Assembly (NCBI RefSeq): GCF_029168945.1
Contig: NC_083603.1
Location: forward strand, 7,812,001 to 7,876,000
Length of the DNA: 64,000 nt
Reading direction: 5' to 3'
DNA from: Cannabis sativa
Lineage: Eukaryota > Streptophyta > Magnoliopsida > Rosales > Cannabaceae
Shown: piece after piece, positions 1 to 11,640 of the stretch
Numbering within the stretch: position 1 is the stretch's first letter
Layout: each line of letters starts with the position of its first letter
Translations under genes and position numbers: made by a program
Notes under the pieces: model-generated
The model's input: only the letters and a program-made list of their open reading frames with translations
The model's database searches: none
Told to the model about the DNA's origin: nothing

Positions 1-162
1 GAAAGAGAGAAAGAAAAAGTATAAAATATGTTTTACCTCTTCACTATTCATGAGCTAAATGTAGAGAATTTTTTTTTGGAGTTTGGGAAGAGTTATAATA
101 GCTAAGAGTTTAAAACATTTGTTAGAGCTTAATTTTAAGCTCTTAGCTATTTTTTTTTTTTT

Positions 163-286
163 GAGTGTAGCGTAATGGTTTTTACAATTATATATTAGTT
201 TAATAGCTTAAAGGTCCTGTGTTCGAACCCATGACCTCTCCCTTTTTCCCATCCCTCCCTCACCACTAAACTAACCTTAGTGGCTT
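163..286 (+). repeat. tRNA-derived SINE-like insertion
   Basis: A short segment has a Pol III-like box A (TAGCGTAATGG, 168-178) and box B (GTTCGAACCC, 221-230). It is flanked by near-perfect direct repeats of TCTTAGCTAT followed by a T-run (141-162 and 287-306), which read as a target-site duplication. It interrupts an inverted-repeat segment (about 94-320) whose arms share an AATAGCTAAGAG / TAACTATTATAGCT-like sequence. The family is not recognised. The call rests on the boxes and the duplication only. Confidence 0.45.
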
Positions 287-306
287 TCTTAGCTATTTTT
301 TTTTTT

Positions 307-910
307 AGCTTTTAACTATTATAGCTCCCTTGTTGTGAGTGCTCTCAGTACTACTACAAGAATTGAATTAAATATAAACAAATAGTGACTTATACCCTAA
401 ATTTGATTTGCAAATCATATGTAGGGCATTAGATATTGCTTGACTTGGCTCATAATCCACTTCTTCTACACAAAAGGAGTTAGGATTAAGTCACCTTTAA
501 AGTACTTGATTTCGATTTCAGGTTAACATTATTTGGTAATTTGATCTTTAATTTGCTGTTGAAGAAAATGGAAGATAAAGAATGTATTAATACATCTGCA
601 AAAGTTATCAATTTCTTTTAATAGATTTTAAGGTAGCTATAATTTTAGATTATTTATTTTGTAAAATAACAAGTTCAACTTGTATTTTTTTTTTCCAAAG
701 TCTTACTATTAGAGCATTGGAGATGCTTTAAGAATGTTTTGATGACATTGATATATTTTTGACATCTTTTAAAGATTGTATTGAAAAATAATGCTAAGAA
801 AAAATGTCATACATAACATCCTTTATATATTCTCTTTCTTATTTTTTATTATAAAAAAAAATTAATTTTCAAATATACTAAATATATTTTTAAATATATA
901 TTAAAAACTA
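307..910. other. AT-rich intergenic DNA, no gene seen
   Basis: No long open frame, RNA gene or clear repeat boundary is visible. Homopolymer A/T runs dominate. Confidence 0.6.
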
Positions 911-2950
911 GGCTAATTAGGATTTTTGCCCTCTGAACTTTGACATGTACCAAATCGTGCCCCTTAAACTTGTTGGAAATTATTTTACTAGGATCTTAGA
1001 TCTACTCACAAGTATGTTGATTAACACCCTAAATATGAACTTCTAAAACGATTATAAAATAAACACATATAAAGTATGAGAAACCTTACATTGGGTGCAG
1101 CGCAATAAAATGTCTCCTTCCGTTCAGATCTCTAACCCTTGTATCCTTTCTGTCGCAGAGTATTATCAAGATCTGAACCTGGATCTCTTTCTCTCCTTCC
1201 TTTAGTGTTGAAACTCCTTCTTGTTGAATGTCTTTCTTCACGATCTTCCTCACTATGATTGAAGTATCACTTGCTGTGTGTGGGCACTACTCTATCACTA
1301 AGAGGTTCGAAATTATTCAAGGAAGAAGAAGAGTATAAAGGTGGCAGCTAGGGTTTAGAAAGAGAAGGCTCAGGTTTTTCTCTGAAGGAAACCAGAAGTA
1401 AAAGTGTAAATTTCCTGAAGCCTTCACTATCTATTTATAGCATTCCACTTAGGGTTAGGTTTGAATTATTTGGCATTAAAATAATGAAAATATCAGATGA
1501 TAAAGCCTATAAAAGTGGTCGACCATGGCTATATGGATTTGGGCCTCACTTTTTGCAATTTTGCAGTTTTATCATTTTTGCATCTCATTTTCCCAAAAAC
1601 GCTAATTTTTAAATTCAACCATTTAAATGTCAATTATAACTATTTAATAACTATAAATAATTATTAAATAATATTTTCATTTATCATATTTATTAATTGA
1701 ACCATACAAAGTATCATAATTAACAAATATGCCCTAAAAACTCTTTCTTTACAATTTTGCCCTTACTTAGTGAAAAATTCACAAATAGACATAGTCTAAT
1801 TTGAGAATTATAATTGATTAATCAAAACCAATTAAATGAGTCTTACAAGTAATATTATCTCAACTAGTGGGGGGACCATGGGTCTATATAACCGAGCTTC
1901 CAATAAGCATATCAAGAATTTATAATCGAAATTCACTGACTTATTAATTCTTCGTTGAATTCACGCATAGAACTTAGAATTGCACTCTCAGTATATAGAA
2001 CGCTCTATATGTTCCACCATATAGACACGTCATTAGTTATCCATTGTTATAATCCTAATTTGATCAATGATCCTCTATATGAATGATCTACACTGTAAAG
2101 GGATTAGATTACCGTGACACCCTACAATGTATTTAATCCTTAAAACACTTAACCCCGTATAAATGATATTTCAGCTATGTGAAATGAGTACTCCACCATT
2201 TATTTTCGTTTGGTCAAGCTCGAAGGAGATCATCCTTTACTTTCTATTCGCCAGATAGAAGCTATAGATTCCATATTTATGTTAGCGCTCCCACTCAATT
2301 GCACTACCGTGTTTCCAAAATGTACGTATCACCTGACCCAAAAGTAGGCTTAACTAACAAATCAAAGAACACGAATAACACTCTTGAGATTGAGCCTAAT
2401 CATATCAGGATTTAGATCATTTGATCTAGGATCAACTAGGTGATATTGACTTGAATAGATATTACGGTAAGTTTAATAAATCTAAGTCATAGTTCAATAT
2501 CGGTCCCTTCCGATGCATACTCCATGCACCCAACCTGAGCTTTACTTTAGCCAATGCTCTGGAAAGAACATAGCATTATACCAAATGCAAGTAAACTCTG
2601 TTGTAGATTATTATATCAGTAAAACCCTGTGTCTGATAAATCTAGGAATCTTTATTCACATAGTCATGTTTACTTTCCAATGTGTTGACAACACAATAAA
2701 CAGGATCAAGTATGTGAAAATGATTTCAGATGAATTTATAAATCAAATAGACAAGCAATTGATAAGATGAACCAAAACATACACAAATGAATGAAAAATA
2801 CTTCTGTTTCTTTATTGATGTTGAATAAAATGGATTACATTGAATTGGAGTTTTATTTAGGGCATAAAACCCAACAAAACTTTTAAGGTCGTTAAAAATG
2901 CCCCCTGAACTATTGAGATTGTTAGATTTAATGATTTTTTTCCAATTTAA
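911..2950 (+). mobile_element. MULE-type MITE terminal arm, split by a copia LTR
   Basis: The sequence starting GGCTAATTAGGATTTTTGCC at 911 is the terminal arm of the same MITE family found intact at 9705-10093. It is interrupted at 970 by an LTR and resumes at 2877 with the expected next part of the arm (AATGCCCCCTGAACTATTGAG). The interior and the opposite arm are missing after about 2950, where another MITE begins. It is therefore a truncated fragment. Confidence 0.7.
971..2876 (-). mobile_element. Ty1/copia solo LTR
   Basis: The segment starts TGTTGGAAAT and ends CCCAACA. Read on the minus strand it begins TGTTGGGTTTTATGCCC, a familiar start for plant copia LTRs. A 5-bp direct repeat AAACT (966-970 and 2877-2881) flanks it. 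No gag, protease, integrase, RT or RNase H frame lies inside, and no second LTR pair is visible within, so it is best read as a 1.9-kb solo LTR left by LTR-LTR recombination. Small open frames inside (e.g. 2513-2770) are not considered genes. Confidence 0.8.
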
Positions 2951-2952
2951 GT

Positions 2953-3273
2953 GGCGTTTGGTTGGAGGTAATGAAATGACATGGAATAGAATAAAAATAA
3001 AACAATCTTCATTTCATTTATTTGTTTGGTTGCATATTAAAGTATTGAAATGCTATTTTAATAGAATGACCTTTCTACCATTTTGGTGGAACGACTATTC
3101 TATTTTGTAATGGAGTGAAAGACCATTCTAATGTGATGAGAAAAAAATTAATAATTTTTTTTATCAATTTTTTTATGCATTTTTATTTTTATTCTATTCG
3201 ATTCTAATTCCTATTCCTATTCATGTTCTCATTCCTCTTCTTATATTTTTATTCCTCCCAACTAAATACTGCC
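2953..3273. mobile_element. MITE with GGCGTTTGGTTGGAGG-type termini
   Basis: The left end GGCGTTTGGTTGGAGG and right end CCTCCCAACTAAATACTGCC form imperfect terminal inverted repeats. The body has alternating 'ATTCTATT/GGAATG'-like words. A second copy at 14772-17797 has the same internal order (TTTGGTTGCAT, CATTTTGGTGGAA, CCTCCCAAC), which confirms both ends. The target duplication is not clear. The family is possibly PIF/Harbinger-like, judged from terminal sequence only. Confidence 0.65.
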
Positions 3274-3477
3274 TTTATGAAATAGTTACCAATTAATTTG
3301 GAGACATCACAAGATACATGTTAGTTTCTCATTTTTCTTTAGCTTATCATAAAAAGTGTAGCATTAGCATACATATATATCACATAGTGAAATTAATGAT
3401 CTGAATAAGAATATGAAAATAAGGGTGGAGTGAGTGAGATAAAAGGAATTTGCTTTTATAATTCCAAATTAATTATA

Positions 3478-3773
3478 GGGTAAATACTATTTTAGACCCG
3501 CGTTTTGTAAAAATTATCAATTGGACTCTCTGTTTTGTTAAATGATAAAATGGATCTAGAGATATTTTGGTAAAACTGATTACATTTTCTGTATCTGTTC
3601 GTGTCATAATTGTCTTCAAGTTAGTTTTATTAAAAAATAAAATTGTTAAAAATTGAACTCATGGTCTTATTTTTACTATTTTGGAAAATATAGAGTCCGT
3701 TTTGTTATTTAATAAAATAGAAAGTCTAATTAATAAGTTTTACAAAATACAGAGTTCAAAATAGTATTTACCC
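3478..3773. mobile_element. MITE with about 70-bp inverted arms
   Basis: The left arm GGGTAAATACTATTTTAGAC and the right arm ending AAAATAGTATTTACCC are inverted repeats that extend about 70 bp inward, including TTTTGTAAAA / TTTTACAAAA. Flanks TTAATTATA and TTAATTATC match at 8 of 9 positions, fitting a 9-bp MULE-type target duplication. There is no coding capacity. Confidence 0.75.
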
Positions 3774-6563
3774 TTAATTATCTACATGAAAAGAAAAGAT
3801 AAAAAAGACATGGCAAGCAACATGAATGAGTAGATTGACCCACAAACCGCACCGTTTCTTTTCTGAAAGCAATGTTGGTAATTAATTAAAAATAAATAAA
3901 GAGTTGAGATGAGACAACTGTGGATGGAAATATAGATGGAGTGGGTATGATTGTATAACCTTTCTCCATAGTTTTCTTCAATACAATAAGTGAAAGTTTG
4001 ATAATGCCAATTACTTTCCCACTCACACCCCAATATCTATGAATCCCTCTCTAAGTTCATGGTTCATCCCTTGGTTTTTTCTCTTCAAAAGACAAAAAGG
4101 GCACTCTTCCTTTTCCATTGTTGGGACTTGAAGACTCTTTTTTCTAGGGAACCCTTTTCTCAATTCAATTGTTATATAGCACAAACACCTATATTGGATG
4201 CCAATGCCAATGACCCCCCATGACCTTTTCTTTCTTTCATTTTTAAAGTTGACTCTTTCAAGTAACAAAAAATACATCAAAAAATAAAGTAATAATAATA
4301 ATAATTAATTTATTGTTAATTCTAGATTTTTGGGTAGACAAGATTATTATAAAAATGTCATATCATACTTGACCCTTGTCATGAATAGTTTATATGATAC
4401 CAATTAGTTGACATTTCTTGGTTCTTGAGTTGTAACTCACAAGAAACCCATCAGTTACATTACCTTAACTCGTGAGTACATCAAGATTTGTTTTTTTACT
4501 ACAAGATCGAGGGATGTAAAATAGTTGACTTGTTAATTAGATAATTAGCCAAAAACAATTTGGAGATTTATGCTATAGGAATAGGATATTCTTAGGATTA
4601 AAGCAAACCAAATAGCTTGACTTTTGTCTATAAGGGTATGATTTTGCAAAGAAGAAGATAGATAGGACAGCAAATTAATTAGCTAAACCTTGACTTTTTT
4701 AGATTTTGTTTTGTGGCTTTTATTATGCCACATATTGACCATTTATCTTGAGTAGTGAAACTTTTAGATACCATTGGCACTTTTACTTGTACGGTGTGCT
4801 GGTTTTCACACACACACAAATGTCTTTTGAGACAAACCCCACCCCACCCTCTATCTTTGTGTGAATTTTGGTGATAGTTTTAGTTTATTGTATATTGTTT
4901 AATTTTAAAGAAGTATTTTAGTAGATTTTTTATATTTGACATTCAAAATAAATTTAGTGTAATTTTTTTTTTATGATCTTGTACTTTGTAATTATTTAGA
5001 ATCACTTATAAATATTTAGAAAATTTCAAATTGTTAACCGTGCTAAAAAATAAAATTTATTTTACTATACATGTAACTATATTTTTATATACATGAAATA
5101 AGTGACTCCCTAAACTAATTAGAAGAGGGTTTCATATTTTTATTTTACGGCAATGAAAAATTAATACTTAAATAAAAACTCATATAAACACTCTTTAATA
5201 GGCATGCATGCATGGGCCATTAAAAAGCTTAAAGAGGGTCATTTCTGTCACAAACCACTTTCATTCTAGTGTTGGACAAAAAAAAGGTCCTTCTTAAAGT
5301 TGAAGAAGATCTACAAATGCAGTTTCTTTTTTCCAAAAAAATACAATAGAAAATACCCTTACGAAGAGAATAGTACTAAATTATTAGTCCTTTGAATTTT
5401 GATGATGGCTCATATTTATGAAAACTTATCTTACAAGTAGGATTATGCATTGCATAAACTATAAGTTAAATTGTTGGCTTTCACTTTCTTCTTTCTAATA
5501 ATCTAATGATATTAGAAACGTTTTTATCGGACAATGTCGGTCATTTGTGGATCTAAATAAGAGTTAGCATATAAATATTTATATAAAAAAAACCTCTAAT
5601 TAATTTACCTTGTTAGGAGAAGGTAATCAAGTGAGGGTATTATTAGTCTATTAATTTAGGTATAACAATATCACAAATGATTGTGTACCCAAAGTATAAT
5701 TGTCTTTCCTACAAAAACCACTCCTAATAATTTAATTTGTATTTTTTAGGGGTAACAATTGTATTTGTATTTAAGTTAATTTAAGAGTTTTTCTTAAACA
5801 TAACTTTTGTGTTTTTCTATTCAATACCAAGTGAAACATACAGAAGTTGTACTCATCAAAAAAAAAAAAAAAAAGGGAAAAAGAAAAAGTAAAAGTAAAC
5901 ATAGAAGTTGTTCATTTAATTGTCGATTTAAAACCAAAGGGTAAAGTATATATATATGCTATATTGTTCATTGGCTAAAGAAGAAGTACTCGATCCATAT
6001 CTATCTAATAAAATAAATTGTTTAAGTTTGAGAGGACAAAGTGAAAATTTCCATTAGATTTTTTGGCAGAGTTAGCTACAAATAATAACCTAGCTAGACG
6101 TAACTGTTAATAAACAAAGTCAAAATATCCTTTTATCATAAAGTCAACTTTTACTACTAGATACTAAGATAGATCTCCATAGATGAGATGAGACTCTCTT
6201 TTTAAACAATTGAGCTGTAAATAGTAAAAGATATCATAGCCCCCTAATAACTACCCCAACCCCCTTTCAGTTCATAGGCAGTACTTTTTTTCTTTCTTTG
6301 TAATGTTAAACGACATCACATTTTGTGTTCTTTATTATGTTAAAACGACAACACGTTGGCTAAAGCAAACCCCTTTTGGGAAACTCAAATTTTCCTATAT
6401 ACTATACTAGGCCTCACCTACTTGTTTGAATTAACTTTGCAGGTTTTGGTAAATAAAGTTGAAACAAATCTTATATCATGATACATGACACAATATATTG
6501 TAACATATTATTTGGAAAAAAAAAAAATAAAGATATAGGGTTGTGGGTTGCTCACCAAATTAA
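3774..6563. other. AT-rich intergenic DNA
   Basis: No supported gene was found. The short minus-strand open frames at 3782-4033 and 4023-4280 have no recognisable domain and no codon structure that I would trust. Simple sequence is present, such as a CA run near 4808 and an A run near 5860. Confidence 0.55.
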
Positions 6564-6933
6564 GGTATGTTTGGGTTGCTCACTTGTATTAATTATATAT
6601 GTTTGTTTTAATTTAATGTAATGTAATGAGAATAAGAATTATAGGGATTATGTTATTATTTTTTTGGTTGTACTTTGTAATGAACATTTTAATTGAATAA
6701 ATTAAATGGTATTTTGATAACAAATATTTTTAGTTTTAATAATTTTAATGAAAATTTAAATAAAAGTAAAAAAATAACAAAAGAGGTATTTTCTACAATG
6801 TAATTTTTATTATATTTGTTTTATAATGTAATAAGAATTACAATACATATTGTAATGACTATATATTATAATGTTAAGTGTAATAATAATAATGATTTCA
6901 TTATAATTTTCGTTACATTAAACCAAATATACT
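6564..6933. mobile_element. Possible MITE with GGTATGTTTGG termini
   Basis: GGTATGTTTGG at the left and CCAAATATACT at the right are imperfect inverted repeats (9 of 11). The interior is rich in TGTAATGTAATGAGAAT and its inverse. A target duplication is not evident, so this is tentative. Confidence 0.35.
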
Positions 6934-9704
6934 CTATTATATTTATTATTATTATGGGTATTTGCTATTACATACTAGTATTTGCTAGTACAACCATGAT
7001 GTAGAGTTATTAAAGATTAATAATATTTTATAAAAATTGTTATACTAAATCTTTATATATAATTTTTTTGCTGAAGAAAATCTTTATATATAATTACATT
7101 AATGATATACTATTTTAAGTGGTACTGGTCACTGCTAGTATTTTTTTTTTTAGTATTTCTCTATTCTCATCTATTAGTAATAATGAGGATAAATTGTGGC
7201 ATAACTAATAAATTTTTTAAGTTTGTAAGCGTTATAAATTTAATATCTATTCTTAGCGGTATAAGTACTTAATGTTTGTAAAACTGTAATTTTTTTTCAA
7301 TTTTCTCAGTACATACTCTATTTTAAATTTATTAAAAGAACATTTAGAAGTAACTAATACTACATGTTTTTGTTTCGACCCAATATTCTAATACATAGAC
7401 TTTATATGTGTTATATTTAAGACAATAATATAATTTATACTGATAAAATTAAAGAAAAATTATAATTTTATAAATATTAAATATTTATACCGCTAAAATA
7501 CTAGTAAATATTAAAATTATATATTATTTACAAACTTAACACTTGAATAAATATTAAAATTATATATTATAACACTATTTACTTAAATAATAATAATAAC
7601 TAATGTTATTAATTACAAGATACCACCAAGTATTTCCATAATAACAATAATAAAAAAGAGACCACGAAGTATGTGTGTGAGTTTTGAGATTGAGACATAG
7701 AATATTGACCATAATGATGAATAAGGTGGATTGTCTTGATTGGGTCATAGCTGGCAAAACAGCAAAATTACTTTCATTAATTAATTACAGTGAAATTTAA
7801 TTCATCAAGGACTTCCATTATTACTATAATTTCCTTTCTTTCTTTATTTACTACCCTTTCTGTCTGTAAATCTGAAAAGGCTCTCATTTATTTATGTGGA
7901 TGTAAATCAATAGTAGTTTCATTCATTTTCACTTTTTTTCATTGAAATTGAAATTTCACACTGTAAAGAGGTACTATTCCTATACATATATATGTATAAT
8001 GTATTGGCTTATGGGGTAAGTTTTTTTTTTTTTTTTTTTTGGGGTCAGAGGAAGGAATAATCAGAGTGCAAATGAAAGAGTTTTGTCTTTATTTTTGTTG
8101 TATGTATTTTACTTTAAAATAAGAATGTTTTTATAGCCAAAAACCAAAGGATTACTGTTACAGAGAGTACTACTGTGGATTGTGTAATATGAAAATAGAC
8201 CAACCATTTTTCTTAAAAATAAAAATAAAAATAAAAATAAAAATTAGAAGTAGGGGTTTGTTTGTATTGAAAGTAGTAGAATGAGAAAACGTGAGATGGC
8301 CCCTTATGAAGTCACGTGGGAGGTGGACTTTTTTGTCTTTTTACTATTATCTCTTCATTGAAAATGAGTCATCATCATCATCAAACCGAAGGTAGAATTT
8401 GTCTTCTATTGTTTTTCCTTTTTATCTCTTATTCTTTGTAAGAAAGAAGTCATTTAAAAAGGAAAAAGAAAAGAAAATTATACTATGACTTTTCTGACCC
8501 TTTTTTTTGGTTTAGAAAAAAAAAATAATAATAAAAATGAGGAAGAACAAGTAGGATCTATCCAAGATTACTCACATTAGGACATCTCTATTGTTAATGT
8601 TGAAACCCAAATCAAATTTGATGTTAAATTTACAACTAAAAGATATTATTTTAGCACTATTTTTTTTTTTGAATTTTTACACCACATGAAATTTTCAATT
8701 TTTTTTTTTATATTTTTACTGTAGGGTAATATTTTTTTTTTTTAAAAAAATACTGTGTAAGTTTTATACTATGTACTGTATTAAATTTTGACGGTTGTTC
8801 TACAATTATTTTTAAGTTATTCTACTATTGTTTTAATTATTTTGTTTTATTGTTTTACGGTTATTTTATAAAAAGACAGTATTTTTGTAAAAAATTCCGT
8901 GTGACAGTAAAATTATAAATTTTTGTCCAAAATCCAATATTTTTATAAGAACCCTATTTTTTTTTTCAATTTTAACCACAACATTAAAATTACACTAAAA
9001 AGTATAAACTTTATTATTATATTATTTTATTAATATAACAAAAATATTTACTATAATATCTTACTATTATTAGTGAAACGCATTAGATTCTTATTAGGAT
9101 GAGTTTTAGAGTTTGATTGGAGCATTTTGTAAAATAAAAAAAACTATATATGAGTTTTTAGTGTGCCATTGAAGATGACCTTAGTGCGATTAAAAAACAA
9201 AATACTATAATTTAACTTTGTATTTTGTAAAATACTACAAAATAATACTCAAATTTAATTTTTGTCATTTTTTTTATATAATTCCTCTTTTTCAGATTTA
9301 ATAGTTGATGTTATTAGTCTTTTATCATTTTTTCCTAATGTAAATATTTTACATGTCAAACGTTCTGCAGATGAAGCGGCCCATGACCTTGCTAAGTTTG
9401 CATTAAGAGTAGATGAGACTTGTTCATAGTAAATTATCCCTCCGCCTATATACTTTACTATTGTAAACGAAACATTGTTTCTTAATAATATATGATAAGT
9501 AATTTTCCCTTTAAAAAAATATAACTAATCTAGTCATAAATTTTTCATGTTAGATTATTATTTAATTTCATTTTAATTAAATTGAGGGTACTATTTAGTA
9601 TCATTTTAGATAAGACAATATCTAATTTATCATTTAAAAAGAATTAATTTAAAAAAAGAATAAATAATAATAATAAAAAAATTGATGAGGTATCTTAAAA
9701 GATT
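6934..9704. other. AT-rich intergenic DNA with simple repeats
   Basis: No gene is supported. Visible simple repeats include a T tract near 8020-8041, an (AAAAAT)n-like array at about 8214-8243, and a TCA/ATC run near 8370. The rest is unremarkable AT-rich sequence. Confidence 0.55.
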
Positions 9705-10093
9705 GGCTAATTAAGATTTTTGCCCCCTGAACTTTGACATGTACCAAATCATGCCCCCTAATGTCGTTAAAAATGCCCCCTGAACTATTGAGATTATTGG
9801 ATTTAAGGACTTTTGTCTAATTTCATTCAATTTTACTGCTGCAGTGATTGTTTATATACTAAATCATGCTTCCCAGACTTTGATATCTACCAAATCATGC
9901 CCCTCGTACTTTGACATGTACTAAATCATGGTCCCTGGACTTTCATCCATGTTAGACTTTTTTACTAAAATTGGAAAAAAGTTCTTAAATTTAACAATCT
10001 AAATAGTTTAGGGGGCATTTTCAATGATCTTAAAAGTTTAAAGGACATGATTTGGTACATGTCAAAATTTAAAGGACAAAAATCCTAATTAGC
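9705..10093. mobile_element. MULE-type MITE with long inverted arms
   Basis: The left arm GGCTAATTAAGATTTTTGCC and the right arm GACAAAAATCCTAATTAGC are inverted repeats extending over roughly 130 bp, with matched inner words (ACATGTACCAAATCATG / CATGATTTGGTACATGT). Flanking 9-mers TAAAAGATT and TAAAAGAAA match at 7 of 9, fitting a decayed 9-bp duplication. The same family supplies the fragment at 911. Confidence 0.75.
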
Positions 10094-11568
10094 TTAAAAG
10101 AAAATGGTATGAAAACTGATATGAACTTTAGAATTTCTCATATCAGTATTTCTTGAAATGGGTTAAAATGGTCAAAGCATAACTGTCTAATCATATATTA
10201 TATAATTGAGTGGTATTATTGTATGTGTAGTAGAATTTGTCTGTGGTGATATTAAATTATTGTAAACTATATTATATATATATAATACTATATCTGCTCT
10301 GCCGAGATTGAAACCTTGCATGTGACAATCATAAGAAACAATAAAAAATAAAATTGAAAAAAATCTCCTAAGTGATTATATTACTTTAGTAGTTTAGTAT
10401 TGTCTAGTTATTTATATTTATACAAGAAGAGCTTCTTATATTGATATGATTACAGTATCTATATATGGTTATGTATATATATTATAAGAGGTATTAAGAT
10501 CTAATTTCCAAACAACTTATACAATAATAGTTGCTAATTATTTAGATTAAACTTAGAATTATGGAATTAGAACAGAATATAAATACAATAACCACCACAA
10601 ATGAGATAGATGACTGGATTTTACAATGGAATAATAAGTCAAAAACTTAATTTCCTTCTAATTAAGGTTTTTGTCAAATGGATTAAAAGTCAATTGCAAT
10701 TTCAACAGAAGTCAAATCTTGTCTTTCTATTTATTTATTTATTTGTTTAGTTGGAAAATGTTTACTTAGGATTCTCTTGAGCTTTTTATACTTAATAGAA
10801 AATCTTTCCCTAAAAATAAATAAATAATCAGAACAAACAAAAGAGAATCGTTAAGATTAACCAAGCAAGCTAAAAAAGAAGAGAAAAAGTCTACATTGAA
10901 TTGTAGCCTTGTAGCTAAACCATTTTCATTTTCACAATATGTAATCATAATTTAAAATTAATAAATAAAGAAATAAGAAAATAAAATAAATTATATTATG
11001 GTTGGTGCTGTTACCTATATATGCAATGCACCATTATTTAGGCTTAAATTTAATCTTTATAAAATAAGAAATTTAAAAGTGTTGAATCTCTGTTAAAATA
11101 TACACAAAAAGTTACTTTGCTTTTTAGCTTTTTCGTTAAAAGTGTGGAAGACTGAATCCTTCACAGATGTTCAGAAGTTCTTGATATTAATAATCTTGAA
11201 TTACATGCATATATAATATTTTTTCCAAAAAAAAAATTTGATTAATTTATATGATAAGCATTTTTAAAGCCTTGGACTTTGTGTCAGCGTGCCCAAAAAT
11301 ATTAATCTAATAATTGAGAATCTTTTATACTGTTTTTCTGTAGATGAAAAGGAGAAATTTTAACTTATATAATTCTATATACAAGATGACCCTTTATGTA
11401 AATTTAGAATTTTGATGCTAAAGTTTTGTATTTTGTCAAAAAGAAAAGTTGGATGATATACTACTCAAAAAGCTATGATGACCATTATGGAAAATTTTGC
11501 TAATATACCCTTGAATCAATCAACGTCCTTTAATCATATCTCTCTCTATTGACTCTTGTAGAGAGATT
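10094..11568. other. Intergenic region upstream of the receptor kinase
   Basis: AT-rich DNA with no supported gene. The small minus-strand frame at 10766-10948 shows no domain. The 3' end of this stretch holds the presumed promoter of the receptor kinase. Confidence 0.5.
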
Positions 11569-11577
11569 TTATATAGG
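11569..11577 (+). promoter_or_regulatory. Candidate TATA box of the receptor kinase gene
   Basis: TTATATAGG lies 64 bp before the ATG at 11641. It is followed by a pyrimidine-rich CTCTCTCTCAG stretch (about 11608-11618), as is common around plant transcription starts. This implies a short 5' leader. Confidence 0.5.
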
Positions 11578-11640
11578 AAAACATTGGCACCAGAACCAAA
11601 CCAAGCTCTCTCTCAGAGTCACCACTCACCACCACCACCA

